A DNA stretch of 64,000 nucleotides from Porphyra umbilicalis (taxonomy: Eukaryota > Rhodophyta > Bangiophyceae > Bangiales > Bangiaceae), in contig KV919011.1 in assembly GCA_002049455.2 (NCBI GenBank), positions 54,673 to 118,672 on the forward strand. The letters are read 5' to 3'. The translations under genes and the position numbers were made by a program. Positions within the stretch are counted from its first letter, which is position 1; the number at the start of each line of letters is the position of its first letter. Of the stretch, positions 54,146 to 64,000 are shown piece after piece. The notes beneath the pieces were generated by a model. It was given only the letters and a program-made list of their open reading frames with translations. It did not search any database and was not told where the DNA came from.

Positions 54146-55338
54146 TCACATATAATTTCACAGAGTCCGCGACACTATTGTCGTTGCTGAAGCACCGGCG
54201 TGAAGCGGGCATCAAACGAAGGCAACCACTTCAAATGAGTGCATTGTTCTTGACAGAAACATTCTTGTGATTTGGTTCTTGTTGAGGACAATGCTCGAAA
54301 TCTGTCGTTCGGGATCCAGGAATTCCCCCGTTCTGGAGCCGACTCATCGCCCACTACGTGCGACATTCTGGCCCACGTGCTGCCATGTGAGGCGGCGCGA
54401 TCGCACTGCCCAAATAGATTCATAGGTTGCCGTATTATATGGTGGTTTCGAGCAGTTCTAAACACCTTCGTTCATACATGCCTGTCCCACAGTTGCTATT
54501 TCGAGTCTAGCTGTAACGGTAGGATCGTAACGTCCATGCACGGGTGCCAACCAATGGGTGCACACCCTTCCAATCACGTGATTGGGATGATGTCTTCCCA
54601 TTGGCTAGCGCGCATTGTCAAGAATGGGCCTCAGTTGCGGCACCTGCGTGAAGCGCATATTGAAGAGAGCCAACGGATCATGGGGCGCGTTTTTTGTCAG
54701 TCTCAGTGCACCAATGTTCTCAGGGGTCGTGCTTTCACCTTTCTGAGCTGTTCCTTCAAGAATGTCTTCCATTTTGTTTCCATCCCTCTGGCATTGGGCG
54801 AGCCGAGGATGTCGGGGCGGGTCCGGGGCAGCAGCTCGCATGTTTTCTGCCAAGAAAAAAAGAACTCTTTTTCCGAGCGTCTCTTTCCTGACTGGGGGAC
54901 ATGTCGTCCCTGATCACACCTATGCGGTCAGAAAGCAGAAAAGGGGACGCCTTCAACCACTACGCTCCAGTGCCCTGGTTCTGTGGGCCTCCTCCCACAC
55001 TCAACCAGTTCAACGAGACTCCCTCCACTGCTGTCCTCGTCACCCATCCCATCCGTCTAGTTCTGCTACTAGGGAAGCGAAAACCACTCTTTCTCGCCGC
55101 CTGGCTGGGAAGGAAAAGCATGAGTTGTCTCGCGGCACTTGGTTACATCAGCGATCCATCGGGAGCTATCGGCGCGCGGCGCGCGAGTGAGTTCCACTGG
55201 CAATGCACGAGTTCATCTGCAGGCCGAGGTCTTGATAGCAAGCAGCGGACGGTGTTTTCCGAGCACTGTAGAACCAGTAGAAGCTTTGTTTCACTAGTGC
55301 TCCGGTAGCCACGCGTACAGCCATTCCCCGACACTGCT
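54146..55338. other. Spacer with no recognised gene
   Basis: AT-richer DNA at 54060-54180, then mixed composition. No conserved protein or RNA gene recognised. Confidence 0.4.
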
Positions 55339-55804
55339 TAGCTTTGTTTCCACAGGCCACGTACATTGCGTGCCCGAGTAGAAGGGTCCACACCCAGACG
55401 TACCTCGCACTAGCTCCACTCGGAGTACCTCATGTTGCTGCTTACGGTCACTACGCCTGTTACAACTGCATGTTACTCCCTAACCTCCTGCGTCCTGCAG
55501 CTACGTCATGGCCCACTCGCTACAGCACATACCAGGCGCTCTTTTGGTCTGGGAACTCCTCGGATCACTGGTAGCTTTGTTTCCACAGGCCACGTCCATT
55601 GCGTGCCCGAGTAGAAGGGTCCACACCCAGACGTACCTCGCACTAGCTCCACTCGGAGTACCTCATGTTGTTGCTTACGGTCACTACGTCTGTTACACCT
55701 GCATGTTACCCCCAAACCTCCTGCTGCCTGCAGCTACGTCATGGCCCACTCGCTACAGCACATACCAGGCGCTCTTCCGGTCTGGGAACTCCTTGGATCA
55801 CTGA
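55339..55804. repeat. Tandem duplication, 233-bp period, two copies
   Basis: Copies start at 55339 and 55572 with TAGCTTTGTTTCCACAGGCC and stay highly similar to the end (GGATCACTG). Few differences suggest a recent event. Confidence 0.92.
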
Positions 55805-56239
55805 ATATCTCCACCCACTGCCTCCATCTTTCTGTCTTTGTACTTCATGCTTTGTGCGCCACTGTGGTCCTCTGGAACGGCTGCTGCCGACCGTGTGGCC
55901 GCCCTCATGCCAGCAAGAGACATAGCCACAGCCGAGAGAGAAAAGTGGCTCTACATTGCAGCTACCATCCTTCCCTACTGCTAGCGTCATGCGTTCATGG
56001 CAACTGGAGATAGGAGAACGGGGTCGAGGCCAGACTCAGACACGGATGCGGGTCAGGTCGACGAAATGCCGTGTACAGAGGGCGATACAAACACAGCACA
56101 GGGCAGCGACTAATAACAGCCGTGAAACAGGCCGTCATCCCATGTGTATGGGGGGCAATCGCTGTTGCAAGTCGTCATTCCAGGTGCTACGAGGGCTTCA
56201 CGTGATACCCTGAGACGCACACTGATAGCACTTGCGTGT
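55805..56239. other. Spacer with no recognised gene
   Basis: No gene or repeat recognised. Ends at the 10-bp flank of the next MITE. Confidence 0.4.
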
Positions 56240-56560
56240 AGCGTTGTGCAGCACGCCTGGGGCGCGCTGAAATGAAAACCTGGGGCTTGCAATTCCACAT
56301 GCTTTGGGCGTGTCCCGCCCTGCGCGTGATCTGCATACTTGTAAGCATGCGAACCGAACCAACAAGTACAGGGCTCTGAATGCCACAACAGGAGGGTGCT
56401 GTGAACGACTTGATGGTTCGGTTCAACTTGTGCCGGCCATTTCCTCGTTCTGTCCGGGGCGTGAACGGGGGCGTGGCTGTCAGCGGGGCGTGTCAAAGGT
56501 CGTGATTGGGCGTGCATCGCTCACAGCGCCCCTGCAAAAAGGGGCGTAATACAAAACTCT
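56240..56560. mobile_element. 321-bp MULE-type MITE, diverged
   Basis: The inward termini AGCGTTGTGCAGCACGCC and AGAGTTTTGTATTACGCC are related to each other and to the AGGGTTGC ends at 35075. They are flanked by ACTTGCGTGT (56230-56239) and ACTTGCATGG (56561-56570), a 10-bp duplication with two mismatches. Internal GGGGCGT units fit the family. Confidence 0.65.
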
Positions 56561-57857
56561 ACTTGCATGGTATCAAGCACCCAAAACGCGACTCCCAGTC
56601 AACTTAACTGGTGGATTGTTTAACGTCTCTTGCTTTTGAAAGTCAATCTCAATCACACACTGTCTGGGATCAAAGGGTGACCAGCATGCACGGCCCACTC
56701 AGGCCTTGACGAAAAGGCGGGCCTTTGTGCCCATGATTGGGCGCTAATCCCAGCCCGAATCTGTGAAGCTGGCGCGACAGGAACATGGCTATCATCAAGC
56801 CAACACGCCATTTATGAACGCGACGTGCTCTGAAATTGCACGCAAAAACAAGCAGATCCTATCACATGCCCATCAGCACAAATACACCTTCGGGAAGGCA
56901 GCACTTCGACCAATCAGAAGTGCGGAAACGATCGCAGGTTGAAGCTCGAGAGTAGAAGAAAATCTCGCACACGTGCACGTGTTCGGTCCCAGCGGGACGA
57001 AATGGCACTTTCTGGCTTGTCACTCCTTTGTGTGCCCATACATCAGATCGAACCGAAATGATCGAGTATGGCCCGCGTGATTCCCATGTCATTGGACCTG
57101 TGCGCTCTGATTGGCTAGGGCTCGTCTCCGTGCACTTGCCGTCTGGGGCAAGGCATCATCCTGCGAACTGGGACTCCTGACGAACTGTCCTGATTTGTTT
57201 GATGACCATCCTCGACCATTGACCGCTGTATGCTCCGGCCCAGGAGCCCTTGTCACCACGAGTCCTCGACGATGATGATGGCATGGGACAACAGGAGACC
57301 CGGACACGTTCCTCGCTGTCAGGTCAGCTCTTGGTCATTCTGCGCTCAGCTCATGTACGTACCACGCTTCTGGTGGCTCTCTGCGCCTCGAACTGCCTTA
57401 CGATGCTGCGCCACCGTGCCTCTAGCCCCGTGGTGAAGCCCTGCTTCACAGGGTTCTCCATTGTCCTCTACAGTCACCTTTGTTCGGCGTGCGTCCGTGC
57501 GGCGCGATTGTACGCCGCACTGCCGACGGTTGCGCCGCGCTCCACCGTGCCTGAGACACTTCAGTGCTGGCCGCGTTACGGTATTGGCGCCTCGCAGCCT
57601 CTCGCAGTGAAGTACAACCTCTTGTTCCGGTGCGTTCGCCGCCGCCACCAAGCCAAGACGCTCTCGGTACGTACGACTTGATTATCTGAGTAGGTCCTGT
57701 GCCGGGAGGCCCGATTCCTTAGTCTTGTTTCCCTGTGATACCAGTAGGTACCTTCTGGCGTCCGCTTATCGTGCATCTTTGTGGATCGAGCCTCACCATG
57801 TCCTTTTCTCTGGAGCAACTCCTCTGTGTCTACACGGTGCTCTTATCACGATGACTG
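56561..57857. other. Spacer upstream of the KDZ transposase
   Basis: No gene recognised; open frames are short. The last few hundred bases may hold the promoter or terminal sequences of the KDZ transposon, but no terminal inverted repeat was identified. Confidence 0.4.
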
Positions 57858-60800
57858 ATGCCCACTCTAAAACGCCTCGCCTTGGTCCTCACAGAATCGT
57901 CAATCGCAATGGAGCGTGCAGATGATCCAATGGCTGCTGCAGAGAGCGAGGTGGCGGGTGCTTCCGTGCGTGCCAGCAACAACGCTGAAAACACGGGGAG
58001 CCGTGGCATGGAAGGTGTGGTTGTCCCTGGGGATGCGGACCACGCGCCAATGCTGACGGCCGCGGATGAGAACAGCGGCTATCCCGCGAGTGGAACCGCC
58101 GTCATCGAGAGCAGTCTACAGCGGAGCGCCGTCGGAGATAGTGGTCGGGGCATCAACGGACGCGCACGGATCTTCCTGCCGGTGAGCGGTGCTGGTAACA
58201 CCGCGTGTTCAGCGCAAGAAACCATGGGCGCTGAGCCGGGCTTGAGTAGGGCACCAGAAGACGACGGTTCTCCGCCCGACGGTGCCTTCTTTTGCGAGCC
58301 CGGCATGCCCCTCGTGCTTCCCGACGACCTTGTTAATGCCTTGGCCCGACGGATCGAGCGTCTGGCGGCCGACCCGCCAGAACGGACTACGTCAAACCGC
58401 TCCAGAAGGCAGAGACGCCGTCGTCGGCGAACGCCCTCGGCTCCGGTGCCACAGCGCGCTTTGGACTGCTCATCGTCATCATCGAGTTGTGGTGGTGTTG
58501 TTCCTCTCGACCTTTTTGGGACAGCGAGGACCAGCAACTCTAGTAGCGAAGGTGCCCGCAGTGTTGGAGGTGCAGGCGCACACGACGCGTTGGGTGGTGC
58601 GGGAGGTGGGATGGAGATGTTATTCCTGACTTTGGTGCCCCTGCCCTGGGTCCCGGTGCCCACGCCGACCATGTGGTCGGCAACGAGTCGTCGGCGGCTT
58701 CAGTACTCTCTGGAACGGCGACGGCCATTCAAAAGTACTCTGATGCCATGGTGGCGGCACTGGAGAGGCCATCCTCGACGGCGGTGGACCGACGTCAGGT
58801 GGCGGCAACGTGCCGGTGTCCCCCGCCTATCGTGTCGAGGCCGTCGCTGGAGGGGCTGCGGTTGTATTCACGGAGAACGACAAAGGGCACGTCGCCTGGA
58901 TGCGACGCGTCCGAGACACAACGATCTTCTTGTGTTCCTGTGGTGGCAGAAAGGCGCCGAGTCGACGGAGATGCGTGCCTTTGCGGGCGTGTCCTCAACG
59001 TGCGTCCACGGGTACGCCCTCAAGGATGCTGCAAGTGCGCTGCTGCGTGTTACGGCGTTGTCCTCGGTTGAGCTGCTGCTAGATGAGTACCCAGTGCTGG
59101 ACGCGGCGCGGACAACCTCGGAGGACGCGTTGGACGTGCACTACGGCACGAAGACACCCAAAAGGATGGGCGTCTTTGCCGTGCTTGAGGCGAACCAGTG
59201 GGTGGCCGTGACTATCCGCCGTAGAATGATCAAGGGAAAAGCCAAGAAGCGGATGGGCTTGCGCGCATCGTGCTCTCACCTGGCGTGCACTAGTGGCTGG
59301 ACTTGCGTCCACGCCAACGCCGTCAACGACTGGTGCCTGCAGGCGCGGACGGCGGCGGCAGCCGCGGACGGTGTCGGCGGTCAGTTTCATCTTCAGGACG
59401 CGGATGTGCAGCTGTCGACCTTTGTGCGCAGAACAGTGGCGGCCCTCTACCCCCCGGCCGCGGCGCTAACGACGCCAGGTACTCGGACGAGTCGCGTTGG
59501 CGAAATGTTCGAAACATGCTACCGTGCTCGGGGGAGATTGCCGATTGTCTGGTATTTGATGAGCTTGCCGACGTTGGGCGTGGTGGACCTCCACCACTAT
59601 TTCAAGAGGGCCTGTGGGAGGGCCGTTGCTTCAAGTGCAAGGGCGACTACGACGGCCACAGCCTCACCACGACTGGGCTACGATGCACACCCTTCGCGGC
59701 CGCATCAGCGTCCGATTGGAGGAGTGGGTGTGCTCTTGCGGTGAGCCTGTTCCCTACGACGGTGCCCAGGACGCACTTTCCGCGTCCTCCAAGAAGACGG
59801 TGTTCACCCGTACCTTCATCGACGTGTTGTCGCAGATGGTATTTACCGGCCACAGCACTTTGTCTTCCGCGGCGGGTGTCTTCAGCTTCCTTTTGGAGGT
59901 GAGCGACTCCCTGCCGCATGGGCGCCAGAGCTTGTCGCGTCAGCTTTTGACGACCGGCGGTGCACCGCTACACGCGCACGCTGCTCGTGCCCGCCGCGCT
60001 GTTCCGTTGCCTCAGGTGCTACAAGTCACCACAGCGGCCGTACCCGGTGGTAGTTTCGGACGGGGAGGCCATCTCCGTCCAGCGCAATCAGTCGGAGCCG
60101 CTGGAGCGCGTGGACGCAGACGTGCCCGTCACGCGGCTGGACACGGACGTCGGTTCGTGCGTGACTGTCCCCGCTCTTCGCGCTCTCATCAGAAAGCGAG
60201 CCAAAGCCAAGTGCGAGGAGGCAACACGGTTGACTGCTAGGGAGGCGCTGCTGATACCTGGATTTGCTGCAGCAACGGTCGCGGACCCCGAGCCCCACGA
60301 TCCTGACAACATTGTGGCGCGCCCCGCCAATGTTCTGTGGGCTGCCAGCTACATCTTTTTTTCCTTCTGCTCGGTGCAATCTGTGTCTGCGGGGGCGTCC
60401 CACGCACCTGCTGCTGACGGCTCCGGCTCGCCGCCGTCACAGATGCCGCCTGGTCCCTCTGCAAACGCGCCGCACGGGAACGAGGCGCCCGGCAACGCGC
60501 CCCTGGCGCCGAGGCGGCCAACGATGACGGAGATGCAGAAGGTGATGGGCGTACTCGGAGACGACGGCGGCGTTGGCGGTGCTGACGCCTCAGACGACGC
60601 TCCAGGCGGCTTCGTCGCGTCACACCCGCAGGAATGTCATTTCCTCGAAGGCGCGGTCGGAACGTCAGGTAGCAGCCGAGTTCTGACCGAGCGGTGGAGT
60701 GTCGTGCGGCACTTTCTTCAAACATTTCTGGCCGAGCCAGTGCTGGGGGCATTTGCTGGGCTGGACAGGGCCGGCATCAGGAAGCTTGCAGAAAAGCTGG

Positions 60801-62280
60801 TCACAGTGTCGCGGTCGCAGAGTGGCGTGCTTGCGCCATGGCTGTTGAGTCCGTCCACATCGTCTGGCCGTTTTTGCGTCTCGTTGCTGAGGGCGACGAC
60901 GTCGACTCGCTGCTGCTGCGCGCCGTCGGAGAGCTGCTGCTGTTCACTTCAGGTGTGGACGCGTACTGGGAGACTGCCTGGCGGCGGCTGCATCGGACGC
61001 CGTGCTATCGTTTGAGGAGCAGTGGAAGGTAACTTCCATCGAGCAGTACAAGACGTGGGAGATCACCAATCGGGGCGACATGCGGCCATTGAGACGTTCC
61101 TGTCGTCTACGAGCCGGTCTTGCTCGCGAGTTACCTCCCAGGCGGTTGAGGCACGCACCGGTAGCGTGTGGCCGGACCTTGAGCCTGTTCGGCCGTTCAT
61201 GCGTGACTCCAAGAGCGATGCCGTCAACGCTCTGCGCGCTGAGCGACTCCGCAACGACGCCGCCGCCCTTGAGCGTGAGATGGCACGGCAGCTGGGCTCC
61301 GACGAGTGCCGGCATAACTTCATCACCTCCGAGGTGTTCATGCCTGGGATTGAGAACTTCTTATGCCCTTGCGGGGTGCTCATCGGCTACGACTTCCTTG
61401 ACAAGGCGGAGAGCCCGGCCCACGTCCTTGGCTCGCTCGTGCAACGGATGCCGCTGCTGCCCAAGGTCATCTTTTTGATACCGCTCGCCAGCTGTCTCGC
61501 AACGCGTTCCGCCGGGTGCCTTGGTTGATGAACCGGTCTGACACGGCAACGAGCGTCGACCGCCACCACAACCAGGGGGACCAGCACGGGTGCTCCGACT
61601 GTTTCAACGCCGACATGTACCCTGGGCGCTCTGTGCATCACCGCACGTCTTGCGCCGAGAGCAGGCACTCGCTGAACAAGGCCTTTAAGTCGCACTTGGC
61701 GCACCTCCGGCAGGACCACTTCATCGTACAAATGCGGCTGCTCGCCGCGGTCATCAACCTGCGCGTCAAGATGCGGCAAGAGCTGGGCAAAGAGACCAAC
61801 CACCGTTTGCTGTGCACCTTCTTCCACAACCACGTCGCGACGCACTGTGAGCGCCGCGTGTGCTTTTGTTCGAAGTGGATCGTGGATGACGAAGACAAGG
61901 ACCTGGCTGCAAGCGAGGATGGCTCCATCGACAGTTCTGCCACTGGAACTGGTGAGCAACCTGTGCGCACCGTGGGAGCCCACGCCGGCCATGTCGGTCT
62001 TGCAGGCCATCAAGATAATGATGTCCACGTAGAAGGTGGCGTCGACGGAGTCCTTGGTCGCTCTGGTGATGCCATTATTGGTGATGGTGCCGGGGTGGGT
62101 GATCACCCATTTGCCGCTGGCTTTGACGGTGTGGGCGTTGTGCGCGGCAATGCTGATTCCAAGAGTGATAGCGACAGCGACGCAGATGAGGACTCGGACA
62201 TCTGCTCAGGTGAAGAGTCGGGCTCTCGGAATGGGTCTGTGCGCGGCGATGCGAGCGGGGATGAGTCGATGGAGCTGTAG
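57858..62280 (+). pseudogene. KDZ-family (Kyakuja/Dileera/Zisupton) transposase, frame-broken
   Basis: A long acidic/Ser-rich N-terminus (from ATG 57858) leads to SWIM-like zinc motifs: FLCSCGG with a later CVHGYAL (about 58925-59010), and SCSHLACTSGWTCVHANAV (about 59270-59320). Cys-pair modules follow (WVCSCGEPVPYDG about 59730; NFLCPCGVLIGYD about 61350). The RNase H-like core is clear at the end: first Asp in DTARQLSRNAFRRVPW (GAT 61477-61479), second Asp in SVDRHHNQGDQHGCSDCFNA (GAC 61558-61560), Glu in TSCAESRHSLNKAF (GAG 61657-61659), then FIVQMRLLAAVINLRVKM. Frame changes occur near 58620, 58810, 58950, 59520, 59680, 59955, 60830, 61010 and at the T-run 61472-61476. An acidic Asp/Ser tail ends at TAG 62278. 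No internal stop of the TAG-for-Gln kind was noticed, so the breaks are mostly indels, and some may be unrecognised introns. Confidence 0.75.
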
Positions 62281-62509
62281 TGGTCTTTAGTCGTTCAAAG
62301 TTTGATCGTAGTTTTCTTGTAGCTACTCGTTCGCGCGTGCAGTGCTCCTTCATCTCACAGTCCCGCATTCGTGCATACCTTCCCAGCTCAAAAAAAAAAA
62401 AACAGCAATAGCCCCGCCGCAGCAGCCAAAATAACACGTCCAGAAAGACGACTACACATGCCGGCTGGCTGGCCGCAACACAAAGGCCACGCCACGGCTC
62501 AGTCACACA

Positions 62510-63840
62510 GAGGTCTGGCATGCGGACCTCCACGCGGGTGCGGGTGATAAAGTGCCCGTGGTGCACGGGGCGGGCGACCACGGCACGGGCGCCGGTGGCG
62601 CGGTACCCGTGGTGCGGGGGGCGGGGGCGGGCGGACGGGCAGCATCGGGCACGCCGGTGGCGCTGGGCCTCGGTAGGGGGCGAGGGGGTGGCCGGTGGGC
62701 AACAACGCCAGCGGCAGTGGTGCTGGCCCGTCGCACGGGGCTCGAAGAGCGACCAGCGACGCTGGAGTGGATGACTCCGTGCCCGTATAATTGCGTGCGG
62801 GCGTGCAGCTACGCGGGCGCCGGTGGCACAGTGCCTGTCGTGCGGGGGGTGGGTGGGCAAGCACGCATGCGGGCGCCCCAGGTAAGGTGCCTGTGGAAGA
62901 GGGGGGTGGGCGGGCAGCAACGTGGGCGCCGGTGGCACGGTGCCCGTCGTGTGGGGATTGGCGCGCGGGCCGCACGCCCGCGAGGCAGACGCCATGCCCG
63001 TAATAGATGGGGCAGGCGGGCAGCGACGCGGGACGGAGGCACGTGCCCGTGAAAACGGGGGGGCGGGCCGGCAGGACGCAGGCGCCTGTGGCATGGTGCC
63101 CGTCGTGTGGGGGTAGGCGGGTGGGCAGGCACGCGGGCACCAGAGGCACGGTGCCCATGCAAGAGGGGGCGAGGGAAGCGACGTGCGCGCCGGTAGCACG
63201 GTACCCGTCATGCAAGGGGCGGGGGGCGGCGGGCAGGCGCGACGCGAGCTCCGGTGGTAGGGTCTCTTCATGCGAGGGGTCGGTGGGCGGGCAGAGACGC
63301 GGGCGCGGGTGAGGCCGTGCCTGTTGTAACGGGGGTGGGCCGGCAGCGACGCGGCGCCGGTGGCGCGGTGCCCGTCGTGCGGGGCGCAGGGGAGGGCGGG
63401 CGGGCTGCGACACGGGCGCCGATGGTGTGATGCCCGCGGTGCGGAGGATGGGCGAGCGAGCAGCGACGCGGGCGCGGATAACGCCGTGCCCGTGGTGCGG
63501 GGGGCAGGGAGCAGCGACGAGGGGTCCATGCGGCGGGGATGGTGGCGTGGCGGGCGGGTGGGCGTGTGGGCGCGTGGGCCGCGACGCGGGCGCTGGCCGC
63601 GCGGTGCGGGCGGTGCCGTGGGGCGTGCCGGTGCGCGGTGCCGGTGGCGCGGTGCCGGTGGCGCGGTGCCGGTGGCGCGGTGCCGGTGGCGCTGTGCCGG
63701 TGGCGCTGTGCCGGTGGCGCTGTGCCGGTGGCGCTGTGCCGGTGGCGCGGGGCCGGTGGCGCGACGGGCGGTTGGGCGGCCGCGACGTGGCGCGCCACTG
63801 TGCCGGGGCCACGCACGTGACAAATGGCGCCACAGCCCAT
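62510..63840. repeat. GC-rich minisatellite block
   Basis: Degenerate repeats of about 55-65 bp built on GCGCCGGTGGCACGGTGCCC and GGGCGGGCAGCGACGCGG segments fill the interval. From about 63640 to 63765 a tight 15-bp repeat (GCCGGTGGCGCGGTG and a GCTGTG variant) runs for about eight units. Two long minus-strand frames (609 and 444 aa, rich in His/Arg/Pro/Ala/Thr) overlap in different frames and reflect the repeat. Confidence 0.85.
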
Positions 63841-64000
63841 TAGATTGAATACGTATTAACGTCAGAGCGCGGTAGCGTAGTCCATAAGTGCGGACTGAAA
63901 GCAAGAAACTGTGAGCCTGAAGCGCAGTCGAGGTGCTCCGCTCCAGGGCGCATGGCGTGTTCGAGTCTGCACGAAAGGCGGTTCAGGTACAAGCGCTGAG
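63841..64000. other. Window end, nothing recognised
   Basis: Non-repetitive DNA after the minisatellite. No feature can be supported. Confidence 0.4.

Noticed and set aside
62075-63904. 609-aa minus-strand gene
   Set aside because: Composed of the minisatellite and overlaps the 3' end of the KDZ gene; no non-repetitive domain.
63841-64000. tRNA-like stretch near 63870-63900
   Set aside because: A short stem can be drawn around GTCC...GGAC, but no full cloverleaf with T and D arms fits. No tRNA or rRNA gene is supported anywhere in the window.

Overview
The window reads as nuclear DNA from a GC-rich, intron-poor photosynthetic eukaryote. The best fit is a bangiophyte red alga (Porphyra/Pyropia type), and that assignment is an inference. 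It rests on three things: a nuclear gene for plastid ribosomal protein uL10c, a transit-peptide-bearing PsbQ'-like photosystem II extrinsic protein, and SNF1/AMPK and PI4K-beta genes of eukaryotic type. Only one spliceosomal intron is clearly supported.

Layout. 1-8 kb: the 3' end of an unknown gene, a PsbQ'-like gene, a PH-domain gene, and GC/homopolymer-rich spacers. 8.2-10.5 kb: a broken gene joining a PD-(D/E)XK nuclease-like domain to a kinase-like domain (Crinkler-like architecture). 11.0-22.2 kb: two damaged Ty3/gypsy retrotransposons joined head to tail on the minus strand; one is split by a 3.1-kb foldback element that itself carries a 130-bp MITE. 22.2-28.1 kb: a decayed IS630/Tc1-like transposase and two abutting terminal-inverted-repeat (TIR) elements, one carrying a pogo-like transposase, inserted into a MULE-type MITE. 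28.5-39 kb: the conserved gene island, with rpl10 (plastid uL10c), PI4K-beta (convergent with it), a SNF1-type kinase, and a COQ10/START gene cut off by another TIR element; a hAT-like element and a MULE MITE lie between PI4K and SNF1. 42-47.6 kb: a second copy of the small MITE and three tandem-repeat blocks (148, 154 and 168 bp). 50-62.3 kb: a 780-aa intact unknown protein and a frame-broken KDZ (Kyakuja/Dileera/Zisupton) transposase. 62.5-63.8 kb: a GC-rich minisatellite.

Two cross-cutting signals stand out. First, the transposon genes and the nuclease-kinase gene contain about 19 in-frame stops (14 TAG, 4 TAA, 1 TGA), all one C-to-T step from Gln or Arg, while conserved housekeeping genes use TAG as a normal terminator. 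Second, single-copy genes are broken mostly at long G, C or T runs, which looks like assembly error rather than biology. Frames and products were read by eye; no database search was run.
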